From an uncultured Eubacteriales bacterium (GTDB lineage: Bacteria; Bacillota; Clostridia; Oscillospirales; Acutalibacteraceae): a DNA stretch of 64,000 bases. The position numbers and the translations under genes were made by a program. Within the stretch, counting starts at the first letter, position 1. Each line of letters begins with the position of its first letter. The DNA lies in NCBI GenBank assembly GCA_934477125.1, contig CAKSOL010000007.1, positions 71,071-135,070 of the forward strand, read 5' to 3'. This document shows positions 32,745 to 43,318 of the stretch, piece by piece. A model generated the notes under the pieces. It ran no database searches, was not told where the DNA came from, and was given only the letters and a program-made list of their open reading frames with translations.

Positions 32745-34079
32745 ATGAAATTAAGAAGAATGTGCGCCATCGTTTTAATAGGAGTTATGTGCTTTGTTTC
32801 CGGATGCGGAAAGGATACAGGAAAAGGGGGCGGCGGCAAAAAACCGTCGGGAAACGGCGGCGGAGATTCGTATTTCGATTCTGTTCCGGCGGAGCTTGAG
32901 GGTACAACAGTTAAGTTTGCTACTTGGATAAACCACAGAGCTAACGAATCGGCGGCAGTTTTAGATGATTTCACTAACCTTACGGGCATTGAGGTTGAAT
33001 TGGTTTCAATTACTCAATCCGATTATATTTCAAAGCTTACCTCGCTTATATCGGCAGGACAATCGCCGGATGTCGTTGTAAATAACGGGGAATTCCCGAA
33101 CATTCTTCAGGTTTTGCAGCCGCTTGACGGCACAAAGCTGGATACAACCGACAGCTTTTGGGAACAGGCGGTAGTGAAGCTGGGTACAATCGGCGGAAGA
33201 CCGTATCTTGTAAATGCAAAAAACAGCGCGTGGAATATGGCGTCGCCCTGCGTTTACTATAATAATAAGATTTTTGAAGATAACGGTATAACAACTCCCG
33301 CGCTTTATCTTGCCGAGGGAAGATGGACGCTTGACAATTTCTATAAGTGCGCGAGAGAATTGGCTCAGGTATGCTCAGAGGTCGGAGCCGGAATAGAAAC
33401 AAGCGCTTATTTTTCAACCTATGCCAGCGGTATGGCAAAGTATGACGCCGCGACCGAGACATTTACCTCCAATCTTTCGGACTCCGCTGTAACCAAGGTT
33501 TGGCAGGATATGATAAAGGCAAGAGAAAACGGCTCGGTTAAGGTAAACGACGAAGGCGGCAGACATTTATTTGTTTCCGGCAAAATGGGAATGATTTTCA
33601 CCGGTGCATACGGATTGAGAAAATACGGCTGGATGAACGATATGGATATCAATGATTTATCGTTTGTAACTCCGCCGAGAGCCGAATCGGGAAGTGAAGA
33701 GGTATACGGCGGAAGTATGTTCCGTTCTTACGGTATCTGCAAAGGCGCATCCAATGCCGACGGCGCGGCTTACTTCCTGAGATACTTCCTTAATGCCGAT
33801 AATTACGATGAGTCAGAGCTTTATAAAAATGATGATGCCGCAGAGCTTTATAAAAAGCTTTCGGAAAATCAGAATTATAACAATCCTGTTTTTGATTACG
33901 GAATTATGTCTCTTATGTCAACAACCAGCCTTCCGCTTTACGAAATATTCCCCGACCTTGCAGACTGCTCCTCGGCTCAGGTCACAACAGCTCTTAACGC
34001 AGGCGCAAACAAGCTTAATTCCTGCATTACCCGTGCAAATATGATAATAAACGATGTCAAGGAACAGAATAAAAAATAG
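32745..34079 (+). CDS. Sugar ABC transporter substrate-binding lipoprotein
   Basis: A 444-residue family 1 solute-binding protein. Signal peptide with lipobox VSGC (Cys21), a Gly/Lys-rich linker (about 25-45), then the binding domain starting TTVKFATWINHRANESAAVL. It captures a sugar or oligosaccharide outside and delivers it to ABC permeases. No permease gene is adjacent; the nearest pairs are at 50031 and 56241, so it may share them. AAAAGGAG precedes the ATG. The 172-nt gap upstream is AT-rich, with no clear promoter consensus on the plus strand. Family call firm, ligand unknown. Confidence 0.9.
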   Translation: MKLRRMCAIVLIGVMCFVSGCGKDTGKGGGGKKPSGNGGGDSYFDSVPAELEGTTVKFATWINHRANESAAVLDDFTNLTGIEVELVSITQSDYISKLTSLISAGQSPDVVVNNGEFPNILQVLQPLDGTKLDTTDSFWEQAVVKLGTIGGRPYLVNAKNSAWNMASPCVYYNNKIFEDNGITTPALYLAEGRWTLDNFYKCARELAQVCSEVGAGIETSAYFSTYASGMAKYDAATETFTSNLSDSAVTKVWQDMIKARENGSVKVNDEGGRHLFVSGKMGMIFTGAYGLRKYGWMNDMDINDLSFVTPPRAESGSEEVYGGSMFRSYGICKGASNADGAAYFLRYFLNADNYDESELYKNDDAAELYKKLSENQNYNNPVFDYGIMSLMSTTSLPLYEIFPDLADCSSAQVTTALNAGANKLNSCITRANMIINDVKEQNKK

Positions 34080-34135
34080 CTGAATGCTTTGTTTTAGCTT
34101 AAAATATGCTGTAAATTATTGCCGGGAGAGATTGT

Positions 34136-36091
34136 ATGAAAAGCTATTGGATATGGAATTGGGGAGATTGGGAGGTTTTCCATACAAATCTTGTTAATTC
34201 GCGCCGGGAACAGTACGGTATGGACTATCCGCCGTTCTGGAGAATGTATGACGTTGACAGAAATATCGTGCTGTTTTCGGAAAGAGATGTTCCGGCTGAC
34301 GGCTTTTTAAAGCTTCATTTATGCGGCAGGGGCTATATAAAAATAGACGGAAAAAAGTATCCTGACCGAAAAACAATTCCCGTAAAAAAGGGAAAACACA
34401 ATTTCGGAATATACGTTATGAATCTGACCGGGCTTCCTGCGGCTTACGTTGAAAGCGACGTGGTATGTACAAACGGAAATTGGTTCACCCTGAACGGAAC
34501 CGGGGAAAGAATCCCGGCAGGATTTGACGAAAGATATGTCACGGCGCAGTCAAATCCCGAAATATTCCCGTTCTCTTATAAGACCGTATTTCCCGTTTCA
34601 TCCGAAATCACGAATAACGGTGTTCTTTATGATTTCGGAAAGGAGATTTTCGGATTTCTGTATATAGAAAATGTCAATCCTGAAAGTAAAATTCATATAA
34701 GCTACGGCGAATCGCGCGAGGAGGCGCTGGATACCGATTTTTCGGTTGTCAGGGAAGATGTTTTCGGAGATACGTCCTACAGGCTCAGACAGCGTGCATT
34801 CCGATATATTTTTATTGTCGGTGCAAAAAATGCAAGGCTTCGGGCGGAGCTTGAATATCAGGAAATTGGAAATATCGGGAGCTTTCGGTGCGATAATGAG
34901 GATGTAAATAAAATCTGGGATATGTGCGGCTATACGCTGCGGCTCAATATGCGCGAGGTCTTAACAGAGGCAATAAAGCGCGACCGCTGGCTCTGGGGCG
35001 GTGACGCATATCAGGCTTTTAAATTTATTAAATACCTATGCGGCGACAGCGGCACTATCCGCCGCAGTCTTATAGGTCTGCGAGGTAAAGAGCCGTTTTG
35101 CGAGCATATTAACACTATAACCGATTACAGCCTTTTCTGGGTTATAGGCTTGCTTGAATATTACGAAAACTATGGCGATAGTGATTTTATACGCGGAATA
35201 TACCCACGCGCGGTAACGCTTATGGACTTTTGCCGAGACCGTGAGGACGAAAACGGATTTATAATAAGCAAATACGGCGACTGGATATTCATAGATTGGT
35301 CCGATATAGATAAAACAGGTGCGCTCTGCGCAGAGCAAATGCTGTATATTGCCGCCAACAGGTCAATGAAGCGCCTTGCTGAAATTTTGGGAGCAGACGG
35401 CTCGGCATACGGCAAAAGAGCATCCGAGCTTACAAAAAAGGTCAATGCTTTTTTCTGGAATAGTGAAAAGGGCGCTTATATCGACAGCTTTGAATCCGGC
35501 AGAAACAATGTTACAAGACACGCAAATATATTCGCGGTAATGTATGATATCGCGGACGAAGCCCAAAGAAAATCAATAATTGAAAATGTTTTATATAACG
35601 ACGGCATAACTAAAATCACCACCCCGTATTTTGAGGGATATGAGCTTGACGTTATGGGCAAAATAGGCGATACCGATTACATATACGATATGATAACCTC
35701 ATATTGGAAGGGTATGCTTGACCTCGGCGCTACAACTGTCTGGGAGGAATATAATCCGTCCCTGTCCGGCGCGGCGCATTATGCAATGTACGGCGACAAA
35801 TATCAGAAATCTCTCTGTCATGCCTGGGGCGCGTCGCCTGTATATCTGCTCGGAAAATACTTTTTGGGCATTACGGGAACATCGGCGGGATACAAAACCT
35901 TTGAAATACGTCCGCAGCTTGGTAAATTCGGATTTATTGAGGGAACTGTTCCGGTGAGAAACGGTAAGGTATATATTTACCTTTCGGATAAAAAGCTTTG
36001 TGTCAGAGCTGATATTAGCGGCGGTACACTTGTGTGGCGGCACAAAAAATATGAACTGCCCTGCGGTAAGAGTATAGAATTTGATTTTTAA
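34136..36091 (+). CDS. GH78-like alpha-L-rhamnosidase family protein
   Basis: A 651-residue GH78-type protein with beta-sandwich domains (about 1-255), an (alpha/alpha)6 barrel (about 260-590) and a C-terminal beta domain. The catalytic region reads EVLTEAIKRDRWLWGGDAYQ near 280-300, equivalent to the DGPKRDR block of GH78 though with TEAIKRDR in place of DGPKRDR. VWEEYNPS near 535 matches the late conserved Glu region. No signal peptide, so it probably acts on imported oligosaccharides. GGGAGAG precedes the ATG. Rhamnosidase activity should be taken as family-level only. Confidence 0.77.
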   Translation: MKSYWIWNWGDWEVFHTNLVNSRREQYGMDYPPFWRMYDVDRNIVLFSERDVPADGFLKLHLCGRGYIKIDGKKYPDRKTIPVKKGKHNFGIYVMNLTGLPAAYVESDVVCTNGNWFTLNGTGERIPAGFDERYVTAQSNPEIFPFSYKTVFPVSSEITNNGVLYDFGKEIFGFLYIENVNPESKIHISYGESREEALDTDFSVVREDVFGDTSYRLRQRAFRYIFIVGAKNARLRAELEYQEIGNIGSFRCDNEDVNKIWDMCGYTLRLNMREVLTEAIKRDRWLWGGDAYQAFKFIKYLCGDSGTIRRSLIGLRGKEPFCEHINTITDYSLFWVIGLLEYYENYGDSDFIRGIYPRAVTLMDFCRDREDENGFIISKYGDWIFIDWSDIDKTGALCAEQMLYIAANRSMKRLAEILGADGSAYGKRASELTKKVNAFFWNSEKGAYIDSFESGRNNVTRHANIFAVMYDIADEAQRKSIIENVLYNDGITKITTPYFEGYELDVMGKIGDTDYIYDMITSYWKGMLDLGATTVWEEYNPSLSGAAHYAMYGDKYQKSLCHAWGASPVYLLGKYFLGITGTSAGYKTFEIRPQLGKFGFIEGTVPVRNGKVYIYLSDKKLCVRADISGGTLVWRHKKYELPCGKSIEFDF

Positions 36092-36140
36092 AACTGTAAG
36101 ATATGCCACTTTAAGAATTTATAAAGGAGACGATATTTGA

Positions 36141-39100
36141 ATGTTTAACAGAAAACAGCGAACCGGGAGCCTGCTGCTTATACTTGTTCTGCTGCTGAAC
36201 TTCGGCTTCGGCGGTATATTGGGCATTGTTGCCGGTCAGGAAACCTTTGAACCGGAGAAATACGTTATAGACTTTTGTGACTATAATTTCAATCCTCTTA
36301 CTGCCGAAGGCTACACTCAGTTTAAAAAGGATAATCCGTCCGGCACGCCTACTGCCGGAAATATGTATGACGTTAATATATACAACGGCGGAAAGGTCGG
36401 GGCTTACAGCCTTATTGATGACAGTACGGCGGCAGGGAACAAATATCTTAATTATGTCAAGGATTCCGGCGGTAAGAACGGCGGACTGTATAATTATATG
36501 TTTGTGGCTAATCCGACCGGAAACTTCTCAACCGGAGATACAAACAGGCATATCGTTCTTAAAGAGGGAGCAGCCTACGGAATAAAAATCAAATACCGGA
36601 TTTCAAATCTTACAGAGGGGTATGACCTTAATCTTTTCGCTTTTGCCTCAAGCGGAGTTGCAACACCGAATAATGTTTCAAATTGGCAGGACAGAGTAAA
36701 TATTGCGCTCAAGCTTGATAACACCGACGGGTGGACAGAGGCGGAGTTTATGTTTTTCGCTCCGGAAAGCTACACCGGCAAGGCTCCGCACAACCTTATG
36801 CTCGGCTTTGAACCGAGAATAAGCAGTACGGCAAAGCGTCCGGGAGACGGCTCCGAGTTTACATATAGCCTGTCGGTTGATTATATTGAAATAAACCGCT
36901 TGTCGGAGGTGCGGCTTAATAAGGTAGGCAAATCGGGCATTTCGGATACTCAAAAAATATACGGCATATCCGGAGACAGGATTGAATTCCCCGATACCGG
37001 TACTGTTATATATGAAAATTATAATTCCTCAACCGGCGAATTATCCGGCGCTGTCGATACCTCAAACCGTCTGTTCAAAAATATTGTCTGTGAAAACTTT
37101 TATTATAAGGACGATACCTTTGAAAAGCAGAGCTATAACATTGATTTCAGCAGATATAATTTTGTCGAGGGAACTTCCGGCTCAGACGGAAACGTTGTAA
37201 AAAGCAATTCGGGAAAGTGGAGCCTTGTAAGCGATGAGAACGCAGCAGGCGGAAAATATCTGCTTTTTGAGAAAAGCGCGGTAAAATCGGGAGAAAACTG
37301 GAAACCGTATTATCATTTTATGGCGAACCCGACCGGCGCATATAACGGGGCAACAAGCTCAGGTGCTTTACGCCTTACGGAAAACACGCGGTACACAATT
37401 AAGATAAAATATAAAATAGAAAACCTTGACGCGGCGTATGACCTCGACCTTTATGCAAATTGCACGCAGGGTGTGTATTCGCCCAACAGCTTTCACGCCG
37501 ACAATAATATCGATATAAAAAGCGGACTCGGTAACACCGATGGATGGGTCGAAAAGGAATACTCCTTTGTAACCCCTGCGGTTTATAAGGGTAAGGTAAA
37601 TAACCTTATAATCGGCTTTTATCCTACAAAGGCGGGTACTGCTTCATTTCCGATGAATGATGAGTTTTCTTATTCGGTTGCTGTCGATTATTTAAAAATC
37701 GACAGGGCAACGAGCGTTGTCTTTATGTCCGACGGTAAGATTATAGATACCGTCTACGGTGCTCCGGGCGACACTCTTACAGAATTTCCCCCGGCGCAGA
37801 AAAACGGTTATAAATTTATCGGCTGGTTTACCGACCCCGAATGTTCGGTCTCGGCAGCTTCGGTTTTGCTCACAAACAGGGAGGTTTCGGCAACGCTGTA
37901 TGCCGGCTGGACCGAGCTTACAACCAATGCTGTTATAACCGAAAGCACGTATCCCTCTTGGACTGATAATAAAAATATATACAGCGGCTTTTCGTCGCAG
38001 AATATCGGAGGTGTCTCATATTTCAGACATTCATCCGGGACGGACGCTGCATATATGCTGCTTAATTCCGGAACAAATCCGCTTATAATTGCCGATAAAG
38101 GTGTGTATATGCTTACCGTTAAATATAAAATGCAAAACGGAAGCGCAGATATCGGATTTGTGACTTCAAAATCCGATAAATTTGAATCGGATGACAAAAA
38201 GCTCCAAATTAGCAAAACCGTCGGCTCCGGCGGAGAATGGCAGACGGCAGTAATGACATTTACCGCCGATGTTAAGAACGGGGCGGACGCGCTTTATTTC
38301 ACCGTTTTATCGAACAGAGGGTCCGACATACTTATAGAGAAGATTACTTTATCAGTAAATTCCTATATTAAGCTTGAAACCAACGGCGGTACACCGATAG
38401 CTGATTTGAGCGGAACTCCGGGCGAAAGGGCGAGCCTGCCGGAGCCTGTTTTCAGCGGACACATGTTTAGCGGCTGGTATAAGGACAGCTCGCTTAAAAT
38501 ACCCGCGGCAGCGGTAAAATTCCCGACGGATGAGGAAAGCATTACCGTTTACGCAGCGTGGGATAAAATACTGCCCGATGTCGTGGTGGATTTTGAAAAT
38601 GTTCCGTATGAAAACGGCAAATGGAGCAATCCGAGCTTTTCATATAATTCCGAAACGATGTCGTTTCCGACAGGAGAGGCATTTTCGGGTGAAAAATTCC
38701 TGAAATTCAGCTATGTAAAGGGCGCAGGAAATGCAGCCTATAATCAGGCGGCGCAGTCATTCGCAATGTATAAGGACGGTCAGGCGGTAAGGCTTGAAAG
38801 CAAGTCCGCCTATATTATGTCGTTTTGGTACAGGGCGGATTCCCTTGCCGCAGATGTGCGTGTAACTGCGCAGACCTGCACGGCGAATAACTTCTATGCC
38901 AACGCCGTTAATTATTCAGCCGGCGGTTACACAATTCGTACTGCGGCAGCGGACGGTGAGTGGCACGAGGGAACGGTTGTATTTACCGCCGACCCGAAAA
39001 TCGACTCCAAGGGTAATCCCGCAAATGCGCTGTTTGTCCGTATAAATCCGCTTTCCGATGTGAATGTAAGCGTTGATATTGATTATGTATCGCTTACAAA

Positions 39101-41528
39101 GGTGGATAATAATTCCGCCGTAGTATCTCTTGTTATCGACAGCAGCGAAACCCTGTTTACAACCGTTAAAAAGGGCGGCAAAATCACGCTGCCTATTCCT
39201 CAAAGGGATAATTATATTTTCCGCGGCTGGTATGAGGATTCGTCGTTCACTAAAAGAATAGACGGCGGGTATACAGCAAACGATTCGGCGGAGCTGTATG
39301 CAAAATGGAGTCTTAAATCTGCGTTTGATAATTTTGAAAGCTATCCCGAAAATTGGGTGAATTACAGGGAAAGCGACGGTTCAAATTACCGTTTCGGAAA
39401 TGCGCATATGTCTGTTTCCGATAATGAAAGCTATTCCGGCAGCTATTCGCTGCGCTTTTGTTATGATGGTACGCAGAAAGAAAATTATTCTATGGCGCAG
39501 CTTTACAATACCGACGATATTTTTGTTGCCGGCGACACTCCGCTTATACTTGAAAACGGCAGTATGTACAGAGTAACGCTCCGCTATAAGGTCAGCAAAG
39601 CAGAGGGAACTGCCAATATTGATTTGGCTCTTGCCGGAAGAAAGAATTATTGGGCTAACCGGTCGAGAATAAGCCTTTTTGCGGTTTCGTTAAACGATAT
39701 GGGAAAGGGCTGGCAGACTGCAACCGTCTGTTTTACCGCCGATACCAAAAAGGAAAATGCCGACGCCCTCTATCTTGCATTTACGGCTAACGGAAAAAGC
39801 GCTGATATCTATATAGATGATTTTGAAATCGAACTGCTTGGAAACAAAACATATGTTAAGTTTGATTCTGATAATAATACGCTCCCGTTCTATTCGATAG
39901 GAGAGCCGGGAACTCCAGTTAATTATCCTCAAACGCCCGTGCGCAGCGGATATGTATTTTCCGGATGGTATACCGATAAGAGCTATAAAACGCCGTTTAC
40001 AGGTAAAAATCACGGAAATACTTCACTTACCGTTTATGCGAGGTGGGTTTTGGGTGATTCGGTGCTTATAAGCTTTGAGGACGAAAATCAGCGGAACCTG
40101 AAGCCTAATCAGTATGATACAGCCGAGATTTCCGATGAAGCGGCAAGTCACGGACGCTATTCTCTTAAAATAAACAAATCGGGCAATACAAGAATGAATG
40201 CCTCGATGCTGCTTTTGTACGATAACCAGCCGGTTACCGTTGAGGACGGAGCAACGTATGTCCTGACATATGATTACCGCGTTGTTCAGAATACCGGAAA
40301 GGGGAGCGGTCAGACAACGCCGCTGCCTAATGTTCGGTTCGCAAAGGCGGATAATGTATGGGCGGGATATTCTGTCCCGAAAAACAACTGGAGCATTAAC
40401 CTTGAGGAGGAAACCGGTAAATGGTTTACGGGATCGGTTATGTTTACCGCCGAGCTTAAAGAACCGACCGGTAATGCGCTTTATTTTACCGTCAATTACT
40501 CCGAAAACTTTGTGGGTTATTTCGATAATCTGCGGCTTGTGCGCGTAAATAAGGGCAGCGGGGAAAGCGCCGTAAACCTTAATCCGTGCGGCGCCGATTA
40601 TATCGGAGCCTCTAAGCTCGTATATACCGGAAAGCCGAACGAGCAGATAAAGCTGCCTAAGGATATTAAAAAGAGCGGCTTCGTATTCATCGGGTGGTAT
40701 GAGGACAGCAAGCTGAAGAAACGCATAGAATCGGAGTATTATACGATTCTCCAGAGCGATACAACGCTGTATGCCGGTTTCGCGCGTCCGAGACTTATAC
40801 AGGACTTTGAAAGCTTTAAGGATATTTATTCTCCAGAAACATATCGGTATGCCGATATGGATTATGAGCTTTATGACGCACGCTTAAACGCAGACGGCAG
40901 CAGCAATGTTCACGGCGGTAATTATTCCGTTCACCGTAAAGGCGGCGATTTCCATACGGCGGCATTTCAGGTTTTGCCCGAAACAAGCGAGTCAACCAAG
41001 AGACTGATACCCGGTCTTGTTTACAGAATGACAATGTGGGTTAAGCTTGAATTCAAAAAGCAGGATACCGGCGCGGTTAAAATTGCCTGTTCGCAGTCGG
41101 CGTATTATTCGTGGGCTATTGACGGCGATTGGTATAATGTCGCGGCGATAAAGGATTTAAATGAGGGCGAGTGGACAGAGCTTTCGTTTACCTTCTATGC
41201 AACAAGCTATTATGTATCTGTTCAGACGCCCGGCAATGTAAGTATGTATTTCGACGATGTTGAGCTTGAGCTTCTTTCGGACGCAAAAAGCTCGGATTGC
41301 TCACAATCAGTAAAAATCGACGAGTATGTTCCGGCATTTGCGGAAAACAGTACATCGCTTTTAAACGGCAATATAGATAAAAGCCTTGTTAAGGAAACCG
41401 CCGTTGCCGGTGCATCGCTTTTCGCCGGGGCGGTAGTAGCGATAGCCTGCGCAGCAGCTGCTGTTTTGGGCGGAGTAATAACGGCATTTGCTGTTATCAG
41501 AAAAAGAAGGAGGGCGAAAAAGCAATGA
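36141..41528 (+). CDS. 1795-aa anchored surface protein with repeated binding modules and InlB-type repeats
   Basis: Signal peptide (LLLILVLLLNFGFGGILGIV), then about seven beta-sandwich modules of carbohydrate-binding (CBM4/9-like) character starting near residues 43, 330, 595, 812, 1060, 1308 and 1552. Five InlB B-type repeats lie between them, ending in motifs such as GYKFIGWFTD with LYAGW and GYVFSGWYTD with VYARW. The C-terminus has a membrane helix (about 1755-1785) and a basic tail RKRRRAKKQ. No catalytic domain is evident. The first module is close kin to the first module of the GH16 enzyme at 43319. It probably holds a polysaccharide near the membrane for the locus enzymes and importers. 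AAAGGAGACG precedes the ATG. Confidence 0.8.
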   Translation: MFNRKQRTGSLLLILVLLLNFGFGGILGIVAGQETFEPEKYVIDFCDYNFNPLTAEGYTQFKKDNPSGTPTAGNMYDVNIYNGGKVGAYSLIDDSTAAGNKYLNYVKDSGGKNGGLYNYMFVANPTGNFSTGDTNRHIVLKEGAAYGIKIKYRISNLTEGYDLNLFAFASSGVATPNNVSNWQDRVNIALKLDNTDGWTEAEFMFFAPESYTGKAPHNLMLGFEPRISSTAKRPGDGSEFTYSLSVDYIEINRLSEVRLNKVGKSGISDTQKIYGISGDRIEFPDTGTVIYENYNSSTGELSGAVDTSNRLFKNIVCENFYYKDDTFEKQSYNIDFSRYNFVEGTSGSDGNVVKSNSGKWSLVSDENAAGGKYLLFEKSAVKSGENWKPYYHFMANPTGAYNGATSSGALRLTENTRYTIKIKYKIENLDAAYDLDLYANCTQGVYSPNSFHADNNIDIKSGLGNTDGWVEKEYSFVTPAVYKGKVNNLIIGFYPTKAGTASFPMNDEFSYSVAVDYLKIDRATSVVFMSDGKIIDTVYGAPGDTLTEFPPAQKNGYKFIGWFTDPECSVSAASVLLTNREVSATLYAGWTELTTNAVITESTYPSWTDNKNIYSGFSSQNIGGVSYFRHSSGTDAAYMLLNSGTNPLIIADKGVYMLTVKYKMQNGSADIGFVTSKSDKFESDDKKLQISKTVGSGGEWQTAVMTFTADVKNGADALYFTVLSNRGSDILIEKITLSVNSYIKLETNGGTPIADLSGTPGERASLPEPVFSGHMFSGWYKDSSLKIPAAAVKFPTDEESITVYAAWDKILPDVVVDFENVPYENGKWSNPSFSYNSETMSFPTGEAFSGEKFLKFSYVKGAGNAAYNQAAQSFAMYKDGQAVRLESKSAYIMSFWYRADSLAADVRVTAQTCTANNFYANAVNYSAGGYTIRTAAADGEWHEGTVVFTADPKIDSKGNPANALFVRINPLSDVNVSVDIDYVSLTKVDNNSAVVSLVIDSSETLFTTVKKGGKITLPIPQRDNYIFRGWYEDSSFTKRIDGGYTANDSAELYAKWSLKSAFDNFESYPENWVNYRESDGSNYRFGNAHMSVSDNESYSGSYSLRFCYDGTQKENYSMAQLYNTDDIFVAGDTPLILENGSMYRVTLRYKVSKAEGTANIDLALAGRKNYWANRSRISLFAVSLNDMGKGWQTATVCFTADTKKENADALYLAFTANGKSADIYIDDFEIELLGNKTYVKFDSDNNTLPFYSIGEPGTPVNYPQTPVRSGYVFSGWYTDKSYKTPFTGKNHGNTSLTVYARWVLGDSVLISFEDENQRNLKPNQYDTAEISDEAASHGRYSLKINKSGNTRMNASMLLLYDNQPVTVEDGATYVLTYDYRVVQNTGKGSGQTTPLPNVRFAKADNVWAGYSVPKNNWSINLEEETGKWFTGSVMFTAELKEPTGNALYFTVNYSENFVGYFDNLRLVRVNKGSGESAVNLNPCGADYIGASKLVYTGKPNEQIKLPKDIKKSGFVFIGWYEDSKLKKRIESEYYTILQSDTTLYAGFARPRLIQDFESFKDIYSPETYRYADMDYELYDARLNADGSSNVHGGNYSVHRKGGDFHTAAFQVLPETSESTKRLIPGLVYRMTMWVKLEFKKQDTGAVKIACSQSAYYSWAIDGDWYNVAAIKDLNEGEWTELSFTFYATSYYVSVQTPGNVSMYFDDVELELLSDAKSSDCSQSVKIDEYVPAFAENSTSLLNGNIDKSLVKETAVAGASLFAGAVVAIACAAAAVLGGVITAFAVIRKRRRAKKQ

Positions 41529-43288
41529 GAAAAGCCTGCGCACTTTTAATGTCGGCGTTTTTGGTCGTACTGTCCGGCTGCGGCAAAAATACCGCAAAGC
41601 AATCCCTGATAGCAGTAAACGAAAACGGCAAGAGCTTTAATTATTCGGTTGTGCGGCCTAAGGGATGCGCCGACGATATTGAAAAGGCTGTCAAGGATAT
41701 CCGTTCAAGGCTCAGAAAAGCTTACGGCGTAAGCGTTACCGTTTCTTACGGCGAGGAAAAGGATTATGACGGGAATTTTGAAATACTCATAGGCAATACC
41801 GGAAGAACCGAGTCCGAAACAGCGCTTGAAAGGCTGAAACAAAACCGCAATAACTGCCAATTTGATTTTATTATAAAAACCGTAGGCGAAAAGATATGTA
41901 TAAACGCATTAAGGGACGAAATGATTGCCAAGGCGGCGGAATATTTTGCGGAAACCTATTGCGGAAATAAATCCGATTGGGAAAAATTGAATTCCGAAAC
42001 CGAGATTATTTATGAAGCCCCGTTCAAAGAATATCCGCATAAAATAGGCGGTGAGGAGCTTAAAAATTTCACCGTCGTTACCGTAAGGGATATGGAGTAT
42101 ATTTACGGACGCGAGCTTGAGAGTATGGCGGATTATTTAAGCGGCAGTCAGGGCTATGAGCTGAAAATAGTTGACGAACGCTCTCCGGAGGTTAAAAACG
42201 AAATTTTAATCGGAGATATCGGCCGCAGCGAAAGCAGTAGTATAACGCCGGAAAACGACGGATGGATTATTAAGGCGGTAAACGGTAAGCTTGTGATAAA
42301 AGGTTCGGACAGCATTTGCCTTGCCGATGCAATTTCGGAGCTTCTTACTCAGATAAAGGAAAAGGAAAAGGACGGCTCTTATATTGATTTCCCGGCAGAT
42401 TATGAGCTTAAAGGTACGAAAAAGCAAGCTGAAAACAGATACAGCCTTGTATGGAACGATGAGTTTGACCAGAAGAGTCTTAATAATCATTGGTGGGTTG
42501 ATTACAGCTCCCAGAACAAATACGGTGATACGTCCAATTCCTGCCTCGGCGGAACATTAACGCAAAAGGCAGCCGAAAACACAAAAATGACAGGCGACGG
42601 CTGTCTTACGATTTTCGGCACAAGAAACGGCAAGGATTTTACGGAAGGCTCCGTTTCAACCTGGGATACGTTACAGCTTAAATACGGACTTATTGAATTT
42701 CGCGCAAAGCTGCCGGTTGAACCCGGCTGCGGCACGCTTTGGTTTAACGGCAGTAAGCTCGGATATGCCTGTATGACCGAATATGACCTGCTTGAAAACT
42801 TCGGCTCTGCAAAATCATTTGCGTCAAATCTTCACCGCTGGTGGGTGCAAAGCAGCGGTACGGGGCATACCTCGCTTGATATCCCTGAGTATTCAAAGCT
42901 TAAACGCTATAGCTTTAAGGACAGCATTGACCCGAACGCCGACCTTTCAACCGACTTCCATATTTACACTATGGAGTGGGATGAAAGCAAGGTAAGCTTT
43001 GCGGTTGACGGAAAGGTGTATTTCTCTTACAGCCTTGACGGCACCGAAAATCCCGATTCAAGACGCCTGCCCGTTTATATGGTTATGAGCTGCGGAATGG
43101 GCAGCGCCGATTACGGCATTGCCGCAACCGAAAGCTCGCCCGAATATGTTGAAATGAAGATTGACTATGTAAGGGTGTACCAGCGTTCTGATAATGATTC
43201 CAAGCTTTATACAAGAGACAGGGGGGATATACCGAATTATAACAACCGCGATATGACCCATTATGTGGGCGGCAAAAAGGTATCATAA
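41525..43288 (+). CDS. GH16 family lipoprotein
   Basis: A 587-residue lipoprotein with lipobox LSGC (Cys19), an N-terminal region of about 280 residues resembling glycosidase N-terminal beta domains (IEKAVKDIRSRLRKAYGVSV and a second similar segment with ELESMADYLSGSQGYELKIV), and a GH16 domain from about 305. The active-site motif is EYDLLE, with Glu419, Asp421 and Glu424. GH16 enzymes cut beta-1,3 or beta-1,4 links in glucans and galactans by retention. Lipid anchoring keeps it on the outer face of the membrane beside the binding proteins. Its ATG overlaps the stop of the previous gene in ATGA. Substrate not resolved. Confidence 0.85.
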   Translation: MRKACALLMSAFLVVLSGCGKNTAKQSLIAVNENGKSFNYSVVRPKGCADDIEKAVKDIRSRLRKAYGVSVTVSYGEEKDYDGNFEILIGNTGRTESETALERLKQNRNNCQFDFIIKTVGEKICINALRDEMIAKAAEYFAETYCGNKSDWEKLNSETEIIYEAPFKEYPHKIGGEELKNFTVVTVRDMEYIYGRELESMADYLSGSQGYELKIVDERSPEVKNEILIGDIGRSESSSITPENDGWIIKAVNGKLVIKGSDSICLADAISELLTQIKEKEKDGSYIDFPADYELKGTKKQAENRYSLVWNDEFDQKSLNNHWWVDYSSQNKYGDTSNSCLGGTLTQKAAENTKMTGDGCLTIFGTRNGKDFTEGSVSTWDTLQLKYGLIEFRAKLPVEPGCGTLWFNGSKLGYACMTEYDLLENFGSAKSFASNLHRWWVQSSGTGHTSLDIPEYSKLKRYSFKDSIDPNADLSTDFHIYTMEWDESKVSFAVDGKVYFSYSLDGTENPDSRRLPVYMVMSCGMGSADYGIAATESSPEYVEMKIDYVRVYQRSDNDSKLYTRDRGDIPNYNNRDMTHYVGGKKVS

Positions 43289-43318
43289 TTTCTTATTTCA
43301 GAGAGGAGCAAAATTAAA